Origin: Diplonema japonicum
Taxonomy: Eukaryota; Euglenozoa; Diplonemea; Diplonemida; Diplonemidae
DNA length: 64,000 nucleotides
NCBI GenBank assembly: GCA_964019335.1
Contig: OZ025715.1
Coordinates: 186,001 to 250,000 of the forward strand
Direction of reading: 5' to 3'
The notes below the pieces were generated by a model. It was not told the DNA's origin. It worked only from the letters and a program-made list of their open reading frames with translations, and did no database searches. This document shows, in pieces, positions 1-9,840 of this stretch (position 1 is the first letter of the stretch; every line of letters begins with the position of its first letter). The position numbers were made by a program, and so were the translations under genes.

Positions 1-171
1 CTCAAGCTCCTTGCGTCCCTTTTCGCCAAGGCTAGCGACAGTCTCAAAAACCTACCCTCTTGGTTTCTCCCTACCACTGCTCAAGCACTCACACGGATTG
101 CCTCGAACCCCTCTCCGGATCCGCAGATCTCACAATTGGCATCCCAACTTCTCTCTATGCTTGTCAGTTAG
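1..171 (+). CDS. C-terminal end of an unknown protein (5' truncated by window edge)
   Basis: Frame 1 is open from the first base to a TAG at 169-171, giving 56 residues that are mostly Leu, Ala and Ser and look alpha-helical (for example SQLASQLLSML at the end). The stop is followed at once by a T-rich tract and a CACACAG acceptor for the next gene, so it fits as the 3' end of the upstream cistron in the same + strand array. No family is recognised from so little sequence. An overlapping open frame at 11-238 has less convincing composition. The call rests on codon composition and position only. Confidence 0.45.
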   Translation, partial: LKLLASLFAKASDSLKNLPSWFLPTTAQALTRIASNPSPDPQISQLASQLLSMLVS

Positions 172-224
172 TAGGAAGTTTTCGTCCCGCACTTTTTTTT
201 CCTGGCCAAATACCGACACACAGT

Positions 225-2369
225 ATGTTGAAAAATGATGTACTCACGTTCCTTCCGACGAAGATCGACGAGCCCACGGTGATGGTTATGTGTGGGAGCA
301 GCGATGAGGTGTACAAGCTTGCCGAGGAGCGTGGGAAGGTGAATGATATCATTCACTTCGATAGCATTGTGGGGATGGAGGCACAAGAAAAAGTCCTGGA
401 GAGTGCTGTGTGCAAAGGTAAATGGGTTCTTCATCAAGAGACAGAGGACGATGTGTTACGGTGGTTGGCAAGGACTGTGCTTCCACGGTCGGCACATTTG
501 TGCCACGAGGAGTTCCGGCTGTTCCTGATCGGAGACGACGCAAAATTTGCGCGCTTGCCAGCGATTCTACGCTCAGCGACGATTATAGTGCAGCCACCGC
601 TTGGGAACGAACTCTGTGCACGTCATCTTTCTCAAGCCATCGAACACGGGAACGTCTATCGGATAGAACAGCATAAGGCAGGGGTTGCTTACTTAACAAT
701 GAATGATCAAGTTTCAATCATGCGAAAGTGCGTCAGCGAAGCAGACTTCCTCGTGCTCCTCGATCACGCCGATATCAACAGCGAAGATAGGGATGGGTTT
801 AGGTTCCTCGATGTTGCACTTGAAAAGCGGTACTTAGAAGCTGTGAAGAAAATATGCAGCAAAGGAGGAAAATCTGACTTAATTGACCTCCCGCTTCTTG
901 CCTGCCCCGAGACACAGCACCTCTTGGATGCCGTCGTCAACGCAGAGAACGTACCATTCAACGAGCTGGCCGCAACGCACATTGCAGCAGAGTCCGGGAA
1001 CGAAAAAGTCCTCCGCGTTCTGTTCGATGCCTGTGCCGACAGAGCCTTCAACTACGACGACTATCCGCTCGGTAAAGTCGTGACACGCGACAGCAAGCAC
1101 CTCACGCAGATGGTTATCGATAGAATGGAGAGGGTAGGATTACACCCCTTCAGGACAGCACATATTTCCCTATTCTTCCTCTTGGACGTACTCACAAACG
1201 TCTCTCTGCTGACCGATTTCGGTGCAGAGATCTGTGAGAGATTCTGCAAATGTGTGCTTGAAGACGGGGCACTGCCATATGTTATCCCGTGTGAATGCAT
1301 TGAGAAGGCTAGTCGTGGGCACCCAAACCTGATGGGGGATCTTCTTGTCATTGCAGACGTGAAGAAAAACGCGGCAACAATGGTGGACTGGTACATTAAT
1401 AGACTCCCGACCCACCCACAGGCAGCGATGTGTGTGACTGAGTATGTCTCAAACACGTCGCCAGAGAGCTTGGAACGTCCAAATCTTTTGAAGAAGCTCG
1501 TGCTGAGGGGGTGCGAGGCGAGGAATTTGTTGGAAATTGTGCTGAAGTATGTCAAGACAACAGCGAGAATGGACATTGATGGGATCGAGATGTCGCCGTT
1601 GATGCTAACAACCGTGCTGCCAGGGTTTCCCACAGCGGCTGAGCTGATATTGGACAAGGACAAAGACCCCGATGCAAGGAACGAAACCGGGCTGAACGTT
1701 CTGCAGCAAACCGTCGTTGACATGACAATGTCTCCGTTGCCATATCTACCGCACTTGGAGAACTATGCTAGGATGTTCAGGTTGTTTATCGAGGCAGGTG
1801 TGGACACAGTGGTGGATGACGGGCATGGGTTCTCATCGTCTTTGTTCGGCTACTGTCAACGGTACGAGCTCGCTCCCGTCTGCTTTGAACTTTTACAAGT
1901 CAAGCAGTCCCCGAACATCATCCTGCTTTGCACACAAAACCTCCGTGCTTGCATGGTCAACTACGCCCGCACACGTACATCCTCACTTGAAACTTCTTGG
2001 TACCTCCCGGATTCAAGTCTATGCATCCCCGGTTGGCCCACTTTATCTGTCATTGACTCCAAGGATTTTCTATCGATCTGCAGCTACCTCTCCCCTCAGA
2101 GTCTGGTCAGCCTCTCCCTCACCTGCAAGGCTTATCATTACCTCACATTCTACAACGAGTTGTGGGACCCGTGGATCTCAGAGGAACACCGCCAGCTTCC
2201 TTCAAGGCAGCTTATATACTCCTCAAAAATGGCATATATCTCCATCAGCACGCAAGCAGAACATCGAACGTGGTTGCAACGAGGCAGCACCGACGAATAC
2301 GAATGTCTTTTCACCGGCTCAGTATTGACTGGAAGAGATCTTGCAAAGCTAGGGCTTGGCGCGGCATGA
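225..2369 (+). CDS. Dynein D6-like / ankyrin / F-box fusion protein
   Basis: A 714-residue protein if started at the ATG at 225, two bases after a CACACAG acceptor preceded by a T tract. The same frame is open further upstream, but that part has no coding character. Residues about 15-130 resemble the D6 (C-terminal) region of dynein heavy chains: an LAEERG block, a G-x-EAQEKVLESAVCKGKWVLHQ-like segment in place of the usual AE..I..A...G.WV.LQN, then FRLFL and an LRSATIIVQPPLG stretch matching the dynein EPP-G signature. The middle (about 170-600) has weak ankyrin-like helical pairs such as ATHIAAESGNEKVLRVLF. Residues about 609-650 look like an F-box (LSICSYLSPQSLVSLSLTCK). It could recruit ubiquitin ligase, which is inference. 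No AAA motor core is present. Confidence 0.6.
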   Translation: MLKNDVLTFLPTKIDEPTVMVMCGSSDEVYKLAEERGKVNDIIHFDSIVGMEAQEKVLESAVCKGKWVLHQETEDDVLRWLARTVLPRSAHLCHEEFRLFLIGDDAKFARLPAILRSATIIVQPPLGNELCARHLSQAIEHGNVYRIEQHKAGVAYLTMNDQVSIMRKCVSEADFLVLLDHADINSEDRDGFRFLDVALEKRYLEAVKKICSKGGKSDLIDLPLLACPETQHLLDAVVNAENVPFNELAATHIAAESGNEKVLRVLFDACADRAFNYDDYPLGKVVTRDSKHLTQMVIDRMERVGLHPFRTAHISLFFLLDVLTNVSLLTDFGAEICERFCKCVLEDGALPYVIPCECIEKASRGHPNLMGDLLVIADVKKNAATMVDWYINRLPTHPQAAMCVTEYVSNTSPESLERPNLLKKLVLRGCEARNLLEIVLKYVKTTARMDIDGIEMSPLMLTTVLPGFPTAAELILDKDKDPDARNETGLNVLQQTVVDMTMSPLPYLPHLENYARMFRLFIEAGVDTVVDDGHGFSSSLFGYCQRYELAPVCFELLQVKQSPNIILLCTQNLRACMVNYARTRTSSLETSWYLPDSSLCIPGWPTLSVIDSKDFLSICSYLSPQSLVSLSLTCKAYHYLTFYNELWDPWISEEHRQLPSRQLIYSSKMAYISISTQAEHRTWLQRGSTDEYECLFTGSVLTGRDLAKLGLGAA

Positions 2370-2541
2370 AAATGATGAGGAAGAAAAAGAATAAGGAGGG
2401 GAAGAAAATGACAAAACTCCCCCATCCCCCCTTCTAATATTTACACACTATTGGTCCCCATTTCTTGTACAAAGATAATATCCCCCCCTTTTTATTCTCG
2501 TCTTTCGTGTTCATCTGTGCATTTCTGCTGCCAGGTCATCA

Positions 2542-3672
2542 ATGGAAGTGGATGACAACCTGCAGAGGATTGTGATTGAAATAGGCGAAGCGTTAAAGGT
2601 GGGCTTAGGGGGACATGCGCTCCCTGCAGTGCGGAAGGGATCGGAGGTGGGGGTGATCGATGGAGAATTTATAGATCTTACGGAGATAAGGGAGGACGAG
2701 ACAAGGGAGGTGGGGGTGGCAAGGGTGGTCCCGACCGGATTCGGGAGCTATTTCCTACCGAGGGGTGGGACGCAGCTTTTGGGGGAGTACTTGAAGCACT
2801 TAATAAAGGAGGTCCCCGAGATCGATCCGAGCTCGCGGAAATCGGGGTTGTTCATCGTACCGTACTACAGCAGTGAGAAGTTCAGGGAGCAGTTGATGGA
2901 GCTCGCCTTCGAAGTACTGGGCATGGACTCGGCTTTCGTAATCATCTCCCCCACTGCTGTTTTGTATTCTGTAGGACTCACCAGTGGGATAGTCATTGAC
3001 TGTACTTCACACAGCACACTAATCTGCCCTATTTCTAAAGGGATTCTAAGGGATCAAGTTGTGCAGATGGGCAGATTTGGCGGTGAGGGCATAACCGACA
3101 TTGTCAGAAATGCCATTGGTGATGAGAAACTTACCACAAATTGCCCAGGTGGTCTACAAGGAGATGTTCGAAAATGGTGGGCCATGCGAGAGGCTCGGAA
3201 AATTAAAGAGGCGCATTGTGTTGTGGGCAAGATCGGCGACCAGGAGGTAACCCTTCCGGACGGGACAAGTTTCACTCTTAAACAAGAGGTGGTGGAGAGT
3301 CCTACGTGCCTGTTAGACCCATCTTCAGGCGGAAGCGTTCCCCGCCTCTTGCGAACTTCTGTAAATTGTTGCGTACATGAGCCCATCTTTGACACCGACC
3401 CAATCCAACTCATAGACAAGTCTATTGTGGTCACAGGGGGCACATCTCTCACCCCGGGGTTCATGCTCCAGCTATACGACTCGCTCTCTGATGCATTCCC
3501 CACCGCTCGCCTTCAGGCTCCCATCTCCCACAGCGACCCTTTGGAACGGCAGAGCACAGCGTGGATCGGGGGCTCCATCCTTTCCCAATTCCTCCCTCTT
3601 GACTTATGGATCACTCGGGAAGAATACGACAGCGAAGGCGCACGAGTCGTCAATAGGAAATGCCCGAAATGA
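2542..3672 (+). CDS. Actin-related protein, divergent
   Basis: 376 residues, the length of actin (375). The actin fold signatures are present but altered. Phosphate-1 region is EIGEALKVGLGG near residue 13. Phosphate-2 region is IVIDCTSHSTLICP near residue 150. The adenosine region is VVTGGTSLTPGF near residue 298. The C-terminus WITREEYDSEGARVVNRKC matches the actin WI.K.EYDE.G..IV.RKCF pattern. The usual D-G acidic residues of both phosphate loops are replaced, so ATP binding or hydrolysis may differ. It could not be placed in a numbered ARP class by eye. The start follows a CTGCCAG acceptor at 2531-2534 by seven bases. A single uninterrupted exon. Confidence 0.85.
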   Translation: MEVDDNLQRIVIEIGEALKVGLGGHALPAVRKGSEVGVIDGEFIDLTEIREDETREVGVARVVPTGFGSYFLPRGGTQLLGEYLKHLIKEVPEIDPSSRKSGLFIVPYYSSEKFREQLMELAFEVLGMDSAFVIISPTAVLYSVGLTSGIVIDCTSHSTLICPISKGILRDQVVQMGRFGGEGITDIVRNAIGDEKLTTNCPGGLQGDVRKWWAMREARKIKEAHCVVGKIGDQEVTLPDGTSFTLKQEVVESPTCLLDPSSGGSVPRLLRTSVNCCVHEPIFDTDPIQLIDKSIVVTGGTSLTPGFMLQLYDSLSDAFPTARLQAPISHSDPLERQSTAWIGGSILSQFLPLDLWITREEYDSEGARVVNRKCPK

Positions 3673-3784
3673 GTTTCTTGTTTTTTTATATATCTTTTTT
3701 ATATCCATACGAAAAATTTAACCCCCTTCAGGTCTCGTCTCACCCCTTGTTTAATAATACACACTTTATCTAATTTATGAGACA

Positions 3785-5972
3785 ATGAGCAGCACCGAGC
3801 GATCTATCGAAGAAACAGAGGGAAGGCCCAAGTCTCCCCAAGAGCAGCCACAACACCAGGAAAGCGACGGCAAGACACCCACGTCTCAACCTACGAAGAC
3901 GCCCCAACAACAGCCAATAAAATTGTCCCAGCTGCCTCAGCACCCGCAGGCTCAGATTAGGGAGATAAAAGAAGAGCCTAAACTGGCTGATGAGGACCGC
4001 GTCATTGAGCAGGAAGACAGGGTGAACGGTGGGGCCAGGGGAGGTGACCTCATGGCTGCTGGCAACGACACTTGCCGGCACTGGATCAAGGGTACTTGCA
4101 GGCTCGGATCTAGGTACTAAAGATTTGCACATTATAACTCCACACAGCTGCAACTTCCGCCATCCTGAAACGCAGATGCAGCCCATGGGTGGCGAAACCA
4201 AAAAGAAGCCGAAGAAATGGTGCCGATTTGCATTCCGGGGAAAATGCCCCTTCGGCCCGAACGGAGGCGCTTGTGTCTACACGCACATTGAGGAATGGGC
4301 GGCCCTGAACACGAAGGACCGCGAGCTTATGGCAATGCCCTCTATGCTGGTATGTTTTACTCCCTTTCTCTAAACACATGCAGGCCGCGTGTGCTGAGAA
4401 CATGAGGAGAGATCTCCAGAGTGCGATAACAGAGGCAATTTCGGCTGGATCGCTTGACCCCAGAGAGGGGTGGCAGTTCATGCACGACTGTGGGTACTAC
4501 ACGAAGTCCGCTCACAGTGGGGTCCACGAGGTGGCTGAAATCTTGGCTCGTCAGGCACGTGAAAATCTTGCGTCTCTCGCATCCTCTGATTCAGGTGTGA
4601 GGGCACTGCAGTGGCTGCTCGACAGATGCCAGCAGTTCTTCGTCCCGGCCTCGCAGAGCGCTGCATCAGCCGCTGCGCACCCCGCGTCACCCCAAAGGTC
4701 ACAATGGAACTCGAACAGAGAACGTGATGATTGGGCAGTATGCTACACAATACATGAAACGTACCGCACACAGCATTCGCGACTGCCGAGCAGGAAGGAT
4801 ACCTATGCTGGGTCGGGCGCAATGGGCGACATGCAGGAAGACTACATGCAGGACATGGCATACCACCCACGCAACCCGTGGAGAGGAAGCTGGTCCGATG
4901 AGCACCACATGTACGACCAACCGTTCGGCAGGAGAGGGTATTCGGGAAAAGGTGCAATGGGAAACGCTCACAGGTGGGGTGGCAAGGGGTACGGTCATCA
5001 CGGCCACCCTATGAGCCACATGCACCGCGAGGTATGGGTTGATTAACGAGTTTCTTTTTGAATACAGTAATACACACAGAAATACTCAATGCACCATGAT
5101 GTGCACCATATGCACCACCACCACCGCCCCCACCATCACTACGAAGGTTACGAGGACATGCACCACGACTTGGACAGAGACTGGAGTGCCCATGGTAGCT
5201 CGTCATGGGAGTTAGGGATGGACCATGAGCTGGGTCCGAACGGGCAGGTATAAAGGGGAAGAAAGGTGGGTAGCATCATCCCTTTTTACAGGGACCGCCG
5301 CCCTTAGTCCCAGCACCTCATCACTCGCATCACCACCACCACCACCACCACCACCCGCACCCTCACCACCCTCACCACCACCACAGCCATCACCATAGCC
5401 ACCACCATTCTTCGCCGCATATGCACCATCACCATCACCACCATTCCCACCACCATCACCATTACCACCATCACCAGGGTGGGCACCAGCCGTATTACCA
5501 CCGCCCGCATCACCACCCGCACCATAGTCACCACCATCACCACCACCACCACTCTCCTCATCCGCATCACCACCACCACCATCATCATCACCATCACCAG
5601 CATCACAGGGAGCATAGGGATGAAGACAAGGGTGGTAAGAAGGGTTCCGGTTCGCTGGGAGCCGTTGGGAAGAGAGGACACCCCGACAGGAAGAGCATGC
5701 TGGAGCAGATTGGGAGTGCGAGGATGGAGGGTGCTGCGTCGAAGAGGAGGGAGGAGTTCCCCGAAGGTCAAGAAGCTCCTGCAGCATCGGGGCCCAGTGG
5801 CAACAGTGGTGACGATGGGCTCGATTTCCAGATCTCTGACATTGATATTTTGCTGCAAGACAAAGAACCGTGGAACGCAGGTAAATGGGCTTCTTCACCC
5901 CCCCGGGAAGGCACACCGCCAACTGAGAAGGGGGTGCTGAAGTCAGTCTTGCTAGACACGCTTAACAACTGA
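3785..5972 (+). CDS. CCCH zinc-finger protein with long polyhistidine tract (5 exons)
   Basis: Five exons join in frame: 3785-4113, 4148-4349, 4384-5031, 5080-5247 and 5292-5972 (675 residues). Introns are 34, 34, 48 and 44 nt, all GT-AG. Splicing of the first intron rebuilds a complete CCCH finger, Cys-x7-Cys-x5-Cys-x3-His. A second finger, Cys-x7-Cys-x8-Cys-x3-His, lies in exon 2. Exon 3 is helical, then Gly/Met/His-rich. Exon 5 opens with a tract at 5319-5609 in which about 70 of 97 residues are His, followed by an acidic C-terminus. Such tandem CCCH proteins usually bind RNA, and polyhistidine tracts are known to direct proteins to nuclear speckles, so an RNA-processing role is inferred. 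A further donor-like GTAAAT at 5881 near the 3' end is not used in this model. Confidence 0.75.
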
Positions 5973-7205
5973 CAACATTAAAGGTGTGATGCCGTGATGA
6001 TGTGCCATAAGACAGGAAGGTTGGGGTGAGGGGAGGCTGCTACTTTTTTGTTGCCTCTCCCTTTTCCCTTCCACAACACACGTTTCCTCCTTACTTCCCT
6101 CCCCCGGGGGTAGGGGGCTACCCCCTCTTTTTTTTTTTTAGTTCCTGGCTGGCTCTTTTTTTCTCGCATGCTCCTATTAATCCCCCCTTTTTTTTTCGCA
6201 CCCATCTCTGAAGGCCTGCAGCTGCTCTTACTTCCATGTGAATCTACACAATAAAAATTGAGATGAATTTTTTTTTCTTTCTTTTCTTGCAAAGGAAAAA
6301 AAAAAAAAAAAGAAAGCAAAGGAAAAAAAAAATAAAAAATAGTGTGACCTTTGTTTTCTTACTTTGCATCCCCCCCCCCCCCCCATGTTGTCTATCCCCT
6401 TCACCCCCATTGTCCCGTTGATTTATTCCTAACCCTCTAGTTTTTTTTCTTCTTTTTTTTTCTTTCTCTCTTTTCTTTTCCTCCATGTTTTAACGTAATC
6501 CTTCCCCCCTTCCCCCTATTTACTCCCCCTCCCCTACCAAGTGGTAAAAGAAGAAGATAAATCGCGGGGAAAAAAAAAATAAAAACGAAAAAAAAAGTAA
6601 CCACCAGACGAACAGTGATGAGTGCTGCAATGTAAGACAAAAATGAAAAAAAAAAAAGTGTTTAAAAAAAAAAAAGTGGGTTCTTTTTATTTACAGTGAG
6701 AGTGGGCCCTTTCTTTAAAAACAATCTTCTTTTATTCCCCCCTCCTCCTTTTTTTTATAATTTTATTTTCCCCATCCTTTTTTTTTTTTTTACCCCTAAA
6801 TTTCTTTCCACCCATACACACTGCAGCTCTGAAACAATGAAAAGGCGGGGGGAAAAAAAAAGTAAAAAGTGTTTGAGAATGAAAAAAAAAAGAAAAGAAA
6901 AAAGAACAGGTTAAAACGAGAGCAACAAAAAGTGACAAAAAAAAAAAAGAAGACGGCAAAATCTTGCAGGAAGGCGGGGGGTGGGGGGGAGGGGGCCGCG
7001 GGTGTGCGCATCCCTCCCCCCCTCCCTATTTTTCTTTTTTTTTTTCCCATCCCATCCCATCCCTCCCCTCTTTTTTTTTTTTTTTTTTTACCATCTTTCT
7101 GTCCCCACTCGCTCAACTTTTCCTTGCACAAATTTTTTTTCCCCCACCTACTCTTCAATTCCAATGGAAGGGGGCAAAAAAAAAAAGTTCACACCCCACT
7201 CATTG
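5973..7205. other. Intergenic, homopolymer-rich
   Basis: About 1.2 kb made of alternating runs of T, A, C and G (for example the C run near 6370-6384 and T runs near 6780-6792 and 7071-7089). Open frames here encode only Phe/Lys/Pro runs and have no coding character. The end of the stretch serves as the 5' leader and trans-splice acceptor region of the PPR-like gene. Confidence 0.7.
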
Positions 7206-8300
7206 ATGCGAACAGATGACGCGGCAAAAAGGATAATATTAAAACACTACGCGGAGGCACGGGGGAAGCGTGTGACCGGGACATTTGAAGCCCGAAAAGA
7301 ACTGGGGGAATTTATAGCAGCGTTGCCAGGAGAGCTGAGGAAAGACGGGTACAGTATAGGGGGCGGTGCGTACGGAAAGACGATCGATTTGTTGGGGCTG
7401 CTGAAGAACACAGCAATGGCTTCAGAAGTGTTTCGAGACGCCAAGAAGCACTCGGCAGCCACGCAAGAAGTCTACAGCAGTATGCTTGCCGCCTTCACAC
7501 GAAACAACTACACCCATCTCGCCACCAAACTAGCAGTTGAAATGAAGGAAAACAAAGTAACTCTGAACAGCCACGACAAGGTGAGATTAGCGCTTTCCCT
7601 CCCGTGGTCTGAAGCAAACTTCACGTACCTGCGAAAAATGTCTGAAAACCACCGCTTGACAGAACACCAAATCGTTGCCATTGCTTCCCACGCACCCACT
7701 GTGGAACACGGATTTGCCTATTTGAAAAGATCAAAGATCCCCGCAACGAGAGCAACATTCGTATCATTATTGAAAATACTGCAGAAACGCCCTGTGGAAA
7801 AAGGCCTTGATGGTATTGTTGAAGGAATACTGCGGTATCACAACGGTGTTGATCTTGACATTCTTTGTTACACGATGTTGATGGTGGTGTTTCGAAAAGA
7901 CGTTCGAAAAACAGAAGAAGCATGGCGGGAAATGGCACGGCAGGGGTTTCTTCCGGACGCACCCTCTGCTACCTCAATAATGGCAGCATACCTACATCTC
8001 TCAGAGACCGACCCCACGTCCCGCCCCGATTTATTCCAAACAGCCTTGAAGCTTTTCCACAAGGCGCTTCGTTACAACCTTTCCTGCACGCAGGGCATCC
8101 ACACCATGATCGTCAAGATCGCAGTCAACTGCGCAGAGACACAGGACACTGTGTCCGACCTGATATCTATCATGGTCAAGCACGGCCATCAAGGAACCCA
8201 CGAGTTGGAATCTTACGTGAAAAATAAGGGTTATTCAAAAGGGATCATGATGGTGCAGCAAAGTACAGACCGTGGGAGGGTTCAAAATGTATTTGAGTAA
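7206..8300 (+). CDS. PPR-like (pentatricopeptide/helical repeat) protein
   Basis: 364 residues from the ATG at 7206. An in-frame ATG at 7164 exists, but the first AG after the long T/C tract lies inside codons 2-3 of that start (7169-7170), so the downstream ATG is preferred. The protein is built of helical pairs with PPR-like spacing, such as TQEVYSSMLAAFTRNNYTHLATKLAVEMKENKV and LDILCYTMLMVVFRKDVRKTEEAWREMARQGFLPD, the last being a typical PPR pattern of a xxxW.EM...G..PD. PPR proteins bind RNA, usually in mitochondria or plastids, and euglenozoan mitochondria depend heavily on them. An organellar RNA role is inference. No clear targeting peptide was recognised. Confidence 0.65.
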   Translation: MRTDDAAKRIILKHYAEARGKRVTGTFEARKELGEFIAALPGELRKDGYSIGGGAYGKTIDLLGLLKNTAMASEVFRDAKKHSAATQEVYSSMLAAFTRNNYTHLATKLAVEMKENKVTLNSHDKVRLALSLPWSEANFTYLRKMSENHRLTEHQIVAIASHAPTVEHGFAYLKRSKIPATRATFVSLLKILQKRPVEKGLDGIVEGILRYHNGVDLDILCYTMLMVVFRKDVRKTEEAWREMARQGFLPDAPSATSIMAAYLHLSETDPTSRPDLFQTALKLFHKALRYNLSCTQGIHTMIVKIAVNCAETQDTVSDLISIMVKHGHQGTHELESYVKNKGYSKGIMMVQQSTDRGRVQNVFE

Positions 8301-8306
8301 ACCAGT

Positions 8307-8337
<31 letters not shown>

Positions 8338-8377
8338 TATATTATTATAACATAAGATACTCTGTTTCAGGGGGGTA

Positions 8378-9757
8378 ATGACAAAGCCCATCACAACACC
8401 GGCCTATCGCGACCACCTTATGGTGGACACTTTGGCGCTGTCCAAACGGATGACGGTGGACGGGTACCTCCGCTTGAACCAACAGAAATCGAGCAAAGAC
8501 GGCAGCGTTGGTGTGATGGATCTTCACAAGCTGCAGCTCAGCTGGGAACGCCCTGTTGAAAGAAAACCAGAACCGCACACAGAAGGGATCCGAGCTGTAC
8601 ACGGCACCCTTGACATCGACAAACTGTTCATGGTATCAAGGGAGGTGAGGGCAGGGGAGAGGCTGGAAAGCGCGCGAAAAGGATTCAACGAAGATTTTCG
8701 AGAACAACACAGGCTCAAATACGAACTGAGCCCAATGACAGTACACCGTGGCGACCCGCACGAAATCACAAAGAGTATAAAAGACTTCTTGGTAGGTATG
8801 GTTCGCAGTAAGGAGTTCTTCGTTTACTCCGTGAAGAACTGGAAGAGGAGAGTCGTCTCAATACAAAGATGCACGCGGTCCTTGTTGCGGGAAAAACACA
8901 ACCGAATATCTCAGCTGGTCGAACTGTGGAGAAAAACAGAGGAAAAACAAAAAAAGATATACCACGCCACCGTTCAAGAACAGCTGAAATCCACGGTCAG
9001 GGGCAAGACGAACACAAGACAGCTAACACAATGCTACGTGGACCAGTACAGAATCGACGACGACATGAAATGGAAGTGCGTGCAAGGATTTTACGAAGAA
9101 CGCTGGGTACAGCTTCGTGTAAAGGTGAAATCTTGGCTCGCAACGCATCAAGGCCAAGAGAAGAAACTCTCCACAGTAAAAGCATCATTAAGAACGTCTA
9201 TTCACAAAGCGTCCTCAGCCATGGAAACATCCACTTTGACAGCCTCCCTCAATGATGTAATGTGGCAAATCCGCGCGCTTCGCATCACAGCCCCGAAATT
9301 GCTTTTTGAAACGTCCTATCTGCCTCTTAAAGAGCTGTTAATCATTGCTGGGAAGATCCGTCTCGATTCCGGGTTAAATCTACCGAAGGAGAAGGAGAGG
9401 GTGACCGTAAGCAGTATTATTCGGGCGAACGGAAAACGTCGTGCGAAAACTTTCCTCAATGAGGATGCGCATGTTTGTGAAAACTGCCTGCAGTGCCTTC
9501 ACAACCAAAGCCTGGCTTCCCTTAGAACGCCTGTCAAGCGCCGTCTTCACGAATTGCTTCAGTTCTCCAGGAAGAGTTTGTCCCCTGTCCCTACGCTGCC
9601 TGCTTTGAAGTCGCCTTCTATGAAAACGAGTTCCCCGCCGCCTTCCCCGTTCAGCGACCCGAAACAGTGGGTGACACCATCCCCATCCCCTCTTTTCACG
9701 ACAAGCCATAAGGGTAAGTTCAAGGATCTACTTGAGTCTTTAGAAGCCGAGCAGTAA
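8378..9757 (+). CDS. Unknown basic helical protein with IQ-like motif
   Basis: 459 residues; the ATG at 8378 lies eight bases after a TCTGTTTCAG acceptor that follows a T28 run. No known family is recognised. The sequence is basic, Lys/Arg/Gln-rich and predicted helical through most of its length. Around residue 165-185 the segment VVSIQRCTRSLLREKHNR resembles an IQ calmodulin-binding motif (IQ...R...R). A pair of Cys (CENCLQC) sits near residue 367-373. The C-terminal 80 residues are Ser/Pro-rich and probably disordered. With calmodulin genes nearby a calmodulin-binding cytoskeletal or flagellar protein is possible, but that is inference. Confidence 0.6.
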   Translation: MTKPITTPAYRDHLMVDTLALSKRMTVDGYLRLNQQKSSKDGSVGVMDLHKLQLSWERPVERKPEPHTEGIRAVHGTLDIDKLFMVSREVRAGERLESARKGFNEDFREQHRLKYELSPMTVHRGDPHEITKSIKDFLVGMVRSKEFFVYSVKNWKRRVVSIQRCTRSLLREKHNRISQLVELWRKTEEKQKKIYHATVQEQLKSTVRGKTNTRQLTQCYVDQYRIDDDMKWKCVQGFYEERWVQLRVKVKSWLATHQGQEKKLSTVKASLRTSIHKASSAMETSTLTASLNDVMWQIRALRITAPKLLFETSYLPLKELLIIAGKIRLDSGLNLPKEKERVTVSSIIRANGKRRAKTFLNEDAHVCENCLQCLHNQSLASLRTPVKRRLHELLQFSRKSLSPVPTLPALKSPSMKTSSPPPSPFSDPKQWVTPSPSPLFTTSHKGKFKDLLESLEAEQ

Positions 9758-9801
9758 AACGGTAGTTGCAAACCACTTCGTTTCCTATCATAGTGAATTT
9801 T

Positions 9802-9839
<38 letters not shown>

Positions 9840-9840
9840 T

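Noticed and set aside
5212-5922. Minus-strand ORFs rich in Val/Met/Gly opposite the polyhistidine exon
   Set aside because: They are the complement of CAC/CAT repeats; the + strand reading joins four other exons in frame with complete zinc fingers.
6228-6486. Many Phe/Lys/Pro/Gly ORFs in spacers (for example around 6.2-7.2, 27.6-28.3, 36.6-37.2 and 42.5-42.9 kb)
   Set aside because: They are translations of homopolymer runs on either strand, without any other coding feature.
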